Shown: positions 1 through 5,253 of the stretch, one piece after another
Layout of the letters: each line of letters starts with the position of its first letter
Numbering within the stretch: the stretch's first letter is position 1
Source: CAZGOM01 sp964542875
GTDB taxonomy: Bacteria > Planctomycetota > Phycisphaerae > Phycisphaerales > Phycisphaeraceae
Direction of reading: 5' to 3'
DNA length: 11,974 bases
NCBI GenBank assembly: GCA_964542875.1
Contig: CAZIWA010000153.1
Location: 1 to 11,974 of the forward strand
Program-made: the position numbers and the translations under genes
The notes under the pieces: model-generated
Databases searched by the model: none
What the model was told of the DNA's origin: nothing
What the model saw: the letters and a program-made list of their open reading frames with translations, nothing else

Positions 1-19
1 CCAAATGCTTTTACCCTGG
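1..19. repeat. 19-nt direct repeat, copy 1
   Basis: The first 19 bases of the window, CCAAATGCTTTTACCCTGG, recur exactly and in the same orientation at 11576-11594. This copy lies 35 nt beyond the stop codon of the small membrane protein gene (minus strand, ending at 55). The repeat may extend upstream because the window cuts it off; to the right the two copies diverge at once (TGGGAG here, AGTGCC in the other). A chance 19-nt match in 12 kb is very unlikely. The function is unknown. Confidence 0.8.
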
Positions 20-54
20 TGGGAGAGGGGGCAAGAAAGTGTTTTTCACAAGAT

Positions 55-372
55 TTAGTGGTGGCTGGCGTCTTTTTTGGCGGCGGCCGCCATGGGTTCT
101 TTTGAGCTGTCGGGGGAGAGCAGGCCGACGACGAGGCCGGAGAAGAAGACGATGGCGATGCCGGCGAGGAGATGTCCGGCGATCCATTTGGCCTGGGCGT
201 CCGGTTGAAGCTGGCTTTGGCGTGGGGTGGAGGCTTCATCATGGGCCAAGGCTTGAGTTTCGCCAAGGCCTTCGCCGATGAAAAGGCCGCCCAGGGACCA
301 GCCTAGGAGTGCGCCGAGGGTGAGCCCGATGGAGATGCGCAGGAGTCGTTTTTTAGTCCAGAACTTTTTCAT
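55..372 (-). CDS. Small two-helix membrane protein of unknown function
   Basis: This 105-residue protein is not one I recognise. It begins with a basic stretch (MKKFWTKKRLLR), followed by a glycine-rich hydrophobic segment at about residues 13-33 and a second at about 63-85 (HLLAGIAIVFFSGLVVG). A polar loop of about 30 residues lies between them, and the charged C-terminus ends in DASHH. This predicts an inner-membrane protein with two helices. Its ATG overlaps the stop codon of the uracil-DNA glycosylase gene as ATGA (369-372), so the two are almost certainly cotranscribed and translationally coupled, with the glycosylase first. No Shine-Dalgarno sequence stands out before the start, which fits coupled reinitiation. 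A functional link to DNA repair is not implied by the sequence. The coding call rests on the overlap and the coherent membrane topology. Confidence 0.75.
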   Translation of the reverse strand: MKKFWTKKRLLRISIGLTLGALLGWSLGGLFIGEGLGETQALAHDEASTPRQSQLQPDAQAKWIAGHLLAGIAIVFFSGLVVGLLSPDSSKEPMAAAAKKDASHH

Positions 373-1322
373 GGGTTGGTTTCAGCTTGCGACCATTGTA
401 AGGCTTTTTTGAGGTCTTCCCAGACTTTGCGGCGATTTTCGGGTGTGTAGGAGCGAAGAAGGTAGGCCGGGTGGAAGGTGGGCATGACGGGGATGGTTTT
501 GCCGTTGGGGGTGGCGATGTCCACGTATTGCCAGTTCCCGCGCATCATGGTGATGCCCTGGGTGGTTTGGAGAAGGGTTTTCATCGCGGAAGCGCCCAGG
601 GCGACGATGGCGCGAGGCTGGACGGTCTGGATCTGCTGGCGCAAGTAGCCTGCGCAGGCCTGGACTTCGTCGGGCTGAGGGAGCCGGTTGCCGGGTGGGC
701 GGCATTTGACGACGTTGGCGATGTAAACGCTTTCGCGGGGGATTTTCATTCCCGCGACGATCATTTCGGTGAGCTTCTGGCCGGCTTTGCCGACGAAAGG
801 GCGGCCTTGGCGGTCTTCATCTTCGCCGGGGCCTTCGCCGATGAACATGAGCCTGGCGTCAGGATCGCCTTCGCCGAAGACGGTGTTGGTGCGGGTGGCG
901 CAGAGGCGGCATTTGATGCAGGGTTTGACTTCGGCTTCGTCGAGCTGGGTGAGGATGGCGAGCTTTTGTTCCCGGGTGAGGAGGGGCGCTTTGGGGAGCA
1001 TGGAGTCCGGCGGTTCGGGGAAGGCGCCAGAGATGCGGTTTGAGACGACGGGGCCGCCGAAGAGATTTGAGGCGACGGGGGGAGGGGTGGAAACGGATGC
1101 CGGCGCCGGGTGGGGCAGGGGCATGTGGGCGCTTTGGAAGGTGGGCGCGCCGGGCGGGGGAGCGGGGATGGCGGGGATCGGCTGGGCCGTGCGAATGGGC
1201 GCGGGTTCAGCGGCGGTGAGATCGTCAGCGGTGCCCAGATCAGACATGATGACCTGATCGATCCCCATGAGGAGATCGGTGGTGAGGTGCTGGCGGAGGA
1301 TGCGTTCCGGGTTTGGGGGCAT
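369..1322 (-). CDS. Uracil-DNA glycosylase, family 4-like (iron-sulfur type)
   Basis: This 317-residue protein should remove uracil from DNA as the first step of base excision repair in the cytoplasm. The catalytic domain covers about residues 115-310. It has the family motif GEGPGEDED followed by GRPFVGKAGQKL, the KCRPPGNR segment, and the C-terminal HPAYLLR motif. The 4Fe-4S ligands expected in families 4 and 5 are visible: CIKC near residue 135, then the Cys of KCRPP and the Cys of QACAGYL. A GEGPG motif with acidic residues fits family 4 better than family 5. Residues 1-30 look like a short helix, and about 35-110 is a Pro/Ala/Ser-rich linker absent from the compact ~200-residue archaeal and Thermus enzymes. 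The ATG at 1322 has no Shine-Dalgarno; it follows a C-tract and a TAAAAT hexamer. The 3' end overlaps the small membrane protein gene by 4 nt. Confidence 0.93.
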   Translation of the reverse strand: MPPNPERILRQHLTTDLLMGIDQVIMSDLGTADDLTAAEPAPIRTAQPIPAIPAPPPGAPTFQSAHMPLPHPAPASVSTPPPVASNLFGGPVVSNRISGAFPEPPDSMLPKAPLLTREQKLAILTQLDEAEVKPCIKCRLCATRTNTVFGEGDPDARLMFIGEGPGEDEDRQGRPFVGKAGQKLTEMIVAGMKIPRESVYIANVVKCRPPGNRLPQPDEVQACAGYLRQQIQTVQPRAIVALGASAMKTLLQTTQGITMMRGNWQYVDIATPNGKTIPVMPTFHPAYLLRSYTPENRRKVWEDLKKALQWSQAETNP

Positions 1323-1333
1323 GGGGTGGGGGT

Positions 1334-1339
1334 ATTTTA
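1334..1339 (-). promoter_or_regulatory. Possible -10 element for the glycosylase gene
   Basis: On the minus strand TAAAAT stands 11 nt before the glycosylase ATG, separated by ACCCCCACCCC. If used, transcription would start about 5 nt before the ATG, giving a nearly leaderless mRNA. No convincing -35 hexamer lies 16-18 nt upstream, so this is a weak call. Confidence 0.3.
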
Positions 1340-1478
1340 GCTCTTTGCGCGGGGTAGGGTTTTCAGACGAAGCCCAGGACCGCGACTGATTATCAAGGTG
1401 GGTTCAATGAATGGCTGAGGCCGTTGTGGACTGTCTGGTCTGCAAAGACCCCACGGGATTTCGGGGCAGGTTCAGAAA

Positions 1479-1640
1479 CCAGCCCCAGGGGTGCATGACA
1501 GATTCTGCGGAGAGAGCAGATTTAGGGAGATTTACGACTGAAGAGTTCACTTATGTCGGTGGAGGCGGTGGATCGGGAGCCGGCGGGACGCCGGCGCTCC
1601 CGGTCCAGACGCAGAATCTGTCATGCGCCCCCAGCCCAGG
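1479..1640. repeat. MITE-like element: long inverted repeat inside short direct repeats
   Basis: Two 22-nt arms, 1488-1509 and 1610-1631, are complementary at 21 of 22 positions; the core GCATGACAGATTCTGCG is answered by CGCAGAATCTGTCATGC. They enclose exactly 100 nt. The arms are flanked by near-identical direct repeats, CCAGCCCCAGG at 1479-1489 and CCAGCCCAGG at 1631-1640, overlapping the arm ends by 1-2 nt. Terminal inverted repeats inside a short direct duplication suggest a small non-autonomous mobile element, though one copy and an imperfect duplication do not prove it. A long attenuator-like hairpin is the alternative. There is no transposase nearby. Confidence 0.55.
1569..1607. repeat. 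GC-rich palindromic hairpin nested in the element
   Basis: TGGATCGGGAGC (1569-1580) pairs with GCTCCCGGTCCA (1596-1607) with one G-T pair, and inside it CGGCG (1581-1585) pairs with CGCCG (1589-1593) around a GGA loop, leaving a 2-nt bulge. The loop-proximal sequence, translated in one frame as AGGTPALP, resembles a dispersed palindrome I recall from many planctomycete and verrucomicrobial genomes. That link is from memory, not checked. There is no T-run after it, so it is not a good intrinsic terminator. Confidence 0.6.
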
Positions 1641-1687
1641 CACCCATGCTTTTAAGATTGACAGCGTGCATGGATGTGCAACGAGAT

Positions 1688-1718
1688 GTCGGATTATGGC
1701 GAAGACGTCTAATCCGAC
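1688..1718. promoter_or_regulatory. 9+9 bp inverted repeat, possible operator upstream of the DUF4838 gene
   Basis: GTCGGATTA (1688-1696) and TAATCCGAC (1710-1718) are perfect inverted copies separated by 13 nt, so their centres are 22 bp or about two helical turns apart. They lie about 115-145 nt before the GTG start of the DUF4838 gene. The spacing suits a dimeric regulator, and no T-run follows, so a terminator is unlikely. The cognate regulator is not in the window. Confidence 0.4.
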
Positions 1719-1831
1719 CTATGCGAAGAGGTCCATTCGCACTTGAATGATCGTCAGCGTGAAAGTGGATTATGATCGATGGGGGGGACTGTTTGGTTCA
1801 TTTCAAGGTTCGCTAAAGAAGTGGGGTTCCA

Positions 1832-4800
1832 GTGAAACAATTGATGCAATCGAAGCGGATGGTTTGTTTAGCGGCGGTGTCCGGGATGGTTTTGATCGGG
1901 GGCGCAAGTGTGGGGAGCGCCCAGACGCCTCAAGCGGGTGTGCAGGCCCCTGCTGCGGTCAAAGGGGATGCGTTTACGGTGTTTTCCGCTGAGCCGGGTT
2001 TCAAACCGGCGGCGATTGTGCTGCAGTACAACGCGCAAGCCAACACGGGCGCGGAATGGGCGAAAGTGAAAGCCCCCAAGTGGCATGAGTCGACCGATGC
2101 AATCATTCTCGGGAGAGCGGCGAACTTTTTGCGCGAAGGGCTGACCCGGATGACGGGCAAGCCGTTTGAAGTGGTGAGCGGGAATGATCTGTCTAAGGGA
2201 ATCGTACTGACGCTGTATGCGGATGCGCCAGATGAAGTCAGAAATGATTCCACAGTGAAGAAGGCATTGGCTGCGGACCCGAAAGACCCGTACGCGACTG
2301 CGGAGGCGTTTTACATCCGGTCCGAAAAGAACCGGGTGCTGGTGGTGGCCAATTCTCCCTCCGGGCTCACCGATGCGGTGGTGGAGCTTTTGGATTCGGT
2401 GGATTACGAAGTGCTGGGCATGGGGCCGGATTGGGTGTATGTGCCGGATCACAAGGCCAGGCGGCTGGTGTTTCAACTGGAGCGGACGGGGCGGCCGAGC
2501 TATTACATCCGGCAATTGTGGGCGCACAGCGCCCAGGGCAACGGCGCGGGGACGATTTTGGCCGGTGTGACCGACAGCGCGGATGAGACGGTGGACGTGA
2601 GCAGTTGGCGGTGGTTCATCGGGACGAAGCTTTTTGGGAAGTCGATGCCGACTTTTCCAGGGCATGCGCTGCAGGCGTATCACAAGCGGGTGATGGACAA
2701 GATGAGGGCCACGGGGAGCACGGAGGGGTTTCACGCGGTGGTGAAGATGGGGCTGGAGGCGCAGCGGCCGCTGCCGGGACCGGAGTTGAAAGACGTGTGC
2801 TGGATGAACACCGACGCCAAGGGGGAGCCGGGTTTTGAGCGGTACTTCGAGTGCGACGGCAAAGAATGGAAGGCCGGGACCAATAAGCTTTATTTTGGAG
2901 CGAACCTGGATGTGTCAGCGCCGGTGGTGCGGGAAGTGATTTTCGCAGAGCTTCAGAAGGTGTCGGAAGAAGCGTTTAAAGCCAAGCCGGATGACCGGGT
3001 GATTTTCCCCATTGATCCCGAAGACGGCGGAGTGAACGACGAGGAACGGCTGCGCACGATCGCACACAAGGAGTGGTACCCGGAATACCTGGCGAAGGAG
3101 AAGCTGTCGTTTGGGCGGCCTTACGCGCTGCATGGGTTTAAGGGGATTAATCAACCGGCGGAGACATGGGACCCTTCAAGCGCGAGCGATGGGATTTATG
3201 GCCTGGCGACGTACCTGCTGCATGAGTACGACAAGTGGATTGATTCGCTGCCGGCGGAGCAGCGGGTGACATCGACCGGGAAGGACAAGAAGGCGCTCGT
3301 GCGGATGAGTTTGCAGTGCTACAACTACCATGATGTGCCGCCGAACTTTAATTCGGATACGCGGGTGAGGGCGATCATCGCGCCGTTTCCCAAGCATCGG
3401 GGAATCGGCAAGTGGGAGGCGCTTAAGACGCCGATCGACGTGGCTGCGGCGCTGAAGGTGATGCTGCCCGATGAGCCGTCAGGGCACTACTTTTTCTACA
3501 GTTTTTCGTATTACAACGACGGGGGATACGAGGGCATTCCAGCAAGGTGGAGCAGTTCGCCCGGCGCGGTGGCCAAAGCCTACCGGGAGATGTACGACGC
3601 GGGGTTCCGGGCGGTTGGAGTGGAGATCGACTTTAATTTCGGCAAGTACGGCCTGGGGTATTACCTGGCGAGCAAGGCGCTTTGGGATGTGAACCTTGGG
3701 GAGCAGGGGCTTGATAAGCTACGCGACAGGTGGCTCCAGCGAGCCTATGGCAACGGCTGGAGGGAGATGAAGGCGTATCACGACTTCATGCTGCCGGAGA
3801 ACTACCCGGTGAACTCCCCCAACACTTGGGCCAAGGCGGTGAGGATGATCGATGCGGCGGACAAAAAGGTCGACCCGGCGACGGAGCCGGACGCCAAGAA
3901 ACGCATCGACGATGTGAAGGAGTATTGGTACAGCCACTATCTGTTTGACACGGGGAAGTTCAAGAAGGATTCGCCGGAGGTGAAGGAATACGTGTGGAAG
4001 GGGCAGATGTCTTACATGGTGGGCATGCAGGGCCTGCTGAACCGTGAGTACAAGCAGCGCGATGTGAAGAATGTGGCGGGCGAAGAGATCAGCAAGGGCC
4101 CGGCGCATTACACGCCGGAAGAGACCAAGGCGTGGTGGCCCAAGGTGCTGGAGCAGTGGCAGGTGGCACCGGTGGCGGAGTTTGCGCAGGCGACGCTGGC
4201 CAATGGGAAACCGGCGGCCGCGGTGGATGTGAATGATCTGGTGGCGGTGAAGGAATTTCGTGTGAAGGATTGGCCGGACTCACCGTTTCTTTACAACAGC
4301 GGGTACATGAAGCAGGGGACGTTTTTTCAGGTCGCTCCGGAAAAGGGGGCGGAACTGGGGTTCCGGCTGACGTGGCCGTTTAATCCCAAAGACAACTACT
4401 ATATCGCCAAGAAGGTGCCGTACGGCGTGGAGATATGGGACCCGGCGGCCAAGGCGTGGACGCCATGGATCGACAAAACCATGACGACGCAGCCGTCCGT
4501 GGAAGTGAGGAACGCCAAGGGGGCCCTGTTGCAGGTGGTGGATGTAAAGCTGGAAGCGCCTCGTGCGGGGACGTATCGGTTTTCGATAGGTTACGGGGGA
4601 AATCTGTCGCTGCTTTCCAGCCGTGATTACGACCCGTTGACGGGTGCGATGGGCAGCGATGCAAAGGCCGGGTTTACGTATTACACGCAGGCGCCGGGAC
4701 TGACGCAGTCGGGCGTGTGGATCTATTTGCCCAAGGGGACCAAGACGCTGGATCTGGATGTGTGGGACAACGCGAAGGCTAAAACAGTGACGCTGTACAG

Positions 4801-5035
4801 GGGGCTTCCGGAGACGGAGATGAAGATCAGCCGGAAGGTGGATATCGGTGCGATGGGGGTGCATCGGGTGGCGCTGGAGCCGGGGGAAGATGGGTCGATG
4901 GCGCTGATCCATGGGAATGGGTTTGCGTTCCCGCTGCTGTATTCAGTGCCGAGCTTGTGGGCGAAGTCGCCGGGGGCGCTGCTGGTGCCCAGGGCGGTGG
5001 CGGAGGCGGATGGGTTGACGATGGTGGGGAAGTGA
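1832..5035 (+). CDS. Secreted DUF4838-type glycoside-hydrolase-like protein
   Basis: The predicted 1067-residue protein probably acts outside the cytoplasm on a polysaccharide or oligosaccharide; no substrate can be named. Residues 1-30 are a signal peptide (basic QSKR, hydrophobic core to about 24, cleavage near GSAQ). About 40-230 resembles the alpha/beta domain that precedes the barrel in GH67 and GH20 enzymes: AANFLREGLTRMTGKPF, then ANSPSGLTDAVVELLDSV. About 235-680 matches DUF4838 as I know it, including IFPIDPEDGG near residue 390 and GLGYYLASKALWD near 610. About 790-1067 is beta-rich, perhaps carbohydrate-binding. DUF4838 has no settled catalytic residues, so activity is inferred. 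The GTG at 1832 is preferred because GGGG (1823-1826) sits 5 nt upstream and it gives a complete signal peptide; ATG at 1844 lacks a ribosome site. The gene is monocistronic and convergent with the PL26-like gene. Confidence 0.8.
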   Translation: MKQLMQSKRMVCLAAVSGMVLIGGASVGSAQTPQAGVQAPAAVKGDAFTVFSAEPGFKPAAIVLQYNAQANTGAEWAKVKAPKWHESTDAIILGRAANFLREGLTRMTGKPFEVVSGNDLSKGIVLTLYADAPDEVRNDSTVKKALAADPKDPYATAEAFYIRSEKNRVLVVANSPSGLTDAVVELLDSVDYEVLGMGPDWVYVPDHKARRLVFQLERTGRPSYYIRQLWAHSAQGNGAGTILAGVTDSADETVDVSSWRWFIGTKLFGKSMPTFPGHALQAYHKRVMDKMRATGSTEGFHAVVKMGLEAQRPLPGPELKDVCWMNTDAKGEPGFERYFECDGKEWKAGTNKLYFGANLDVSAPVVREVIFAELQKVSEEAFKAKPDDRVIFPIDPEDGGVNDEERLRTIAHKEWYPEYLAKEKLSFGRPYALHGFKGINQPAETWDPSSASDGIYGLATYLLHEYDKWIDSLPAEQRVTSTGKDKKALVRMSLQCYNYHDVPPNFNSDTRVRAIIAPFPKHRGIGKWEALKTPIDVAAALKVMLPDEPSGHYFFYSFSYYNDGGYEGIPARWSSSPGAVAKAYREMYDAGFRAVGVEIDFNFGKYGLGYYLASKALWDVNLGEQGLDKLRDRWLQRAYGNGWREMKAYHDFMLPENYPVNSPNTWAKAVRMIDAADKKVDPATEPDAKKRIDDVKEYWYSHYLFDTGKFKKDSPEVKEYVWKGQMSYMVGMQGLLNREYKQRDVKNVAGEEISKGPAHYTPEETKAWWPKVLEQWQVAPVAEFAQATLANGKPAAAVDVNDLVAVKEFRVKDWPDSPFLYNSGYMKQGTFFQVAPEKGAELGFRLTWPFNPKDNYYIAKKVPYGVEIWDPAAKAWTPWIDKTMTTQPSVEVRNAKGALLQVVDVKLEAPRAGTYRFSIGYGGNLSLLSSRDYDPLTGAMGSDAKAGFTYYTQAPGLTQSGVWIYLPKGTKTLDLDVWDNAKAKTVTLYRGLPETEMKISRKVDIGAMGVHRVALEPGEDGSMALIHGNGFAFPLLYSVPSLWAKSPGALLVPRAVAEADGLTMVGK

Positions 5036-5079
5036 GAAAGCAGAGAGTGGTGAGTAGAGCGGGTGAATAGCCTCTATTT

Positions 5080-5141
5080 ACCGTGGGCTGCGCTCGAAGA
5101 CTCGCTGGCCCACGGTTACGGGCTGATGCCCCTTTCGGGGC
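5080..5141. repeat. Two tandem hairpins after the DUF4838 gene; dispersed-repeat-like, possible terminator
   Basis: ACCGTGGGC (5080-5088) pairs perfectly with GCCCACGGT (5108-5116), and GCCCC (5128-5132) pairs with GGGGC (5137-5141) around TTTC. A short third stem (GGCGC with GTGCC) and a TTTTT run at 5163-5167 follow. They begin 45 nt after the DUF4838 stop codon and may end its transcript. The pairing of a CCGTGGGC hairpin with a GCCCC-loop-GGGGC hairpin resembles dispersed intergenic repeats I recall from planctomycete genomes; this is unverified. Confidence 0.5.
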
Positions 5142-5198
5142 TTGGCGCAACGTGCCGTGTTGGTTTTTGTGTTTAATTCATGCAGTTGAGAGAAAAGA

Positions 5199-5225
5199 CA
5201 CAGCACGCCTTCGGGGCGTGCTGTG
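5199..5225 (-). terminator. Intrinsic terminator of the PL26-like gene
   Basis: CACAGCACGCC (5199-5209) and GGCGTGCTGTG (5215-5225) form a perfect 11-bp stem with a 5-nt loop. Read on the minus strand it lies about 29 nt after the stop codon at 5254 and is followed by the T-rich TGTCTTTTCTCTC. On the plus strand no T-run follows, so it mainly serves the minus-strand gene, though it could also block read-through from the convergent gene. Confidence 0.7.
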
Positions 5226-5253
5226 CCACTCAGATTGGGTTGGTTTGAATTGG

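Larger units (their letters stand above)
1323..1831. other. Gene-free stretch with inverted repeats
   Basis: No convincing gene lies between the divergent glycosylase and DUF4838 genes. Reading frames up to 111 residues exist on the plus strand, but they run through the inverted repeats, lack family resemblance, and are rich in Gly/Pro/Ala from the GC-rich hairpin. The region holds a MITE-like element (1479-1640), a 9+9 bp inverted repeat (1688-1718), a 6+6 bp hairpin (TGCGAA 1722-1727 with TTCGCA 1736-1741) and the leader of the DUF4838 gene. The motif CGAAGA-N-GTC occurs twice (1699-1709 and 1724-1733), one copy between the arms of the inverted repeat and the other just after it. Confidence 0.7.

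Noticed and set aside
1411..1746. 111-residue plus-strand frame before the DUF4838 gene
   Set aside because: It is built from the inverted repeats and the GC-rich hairpin, has no clear ribosome site and ends before a separate start with a better leader.
1868..2734. Long minus-strand reading frame (288 residues) inside the DUF4838 gene
   Set aside because: It is a shadow of the G+C-rich plus-strand gene: Arg/His/Pro-rich, no motif, and it covers the well-supported signal peptide and N-terminal domain of the real gene.
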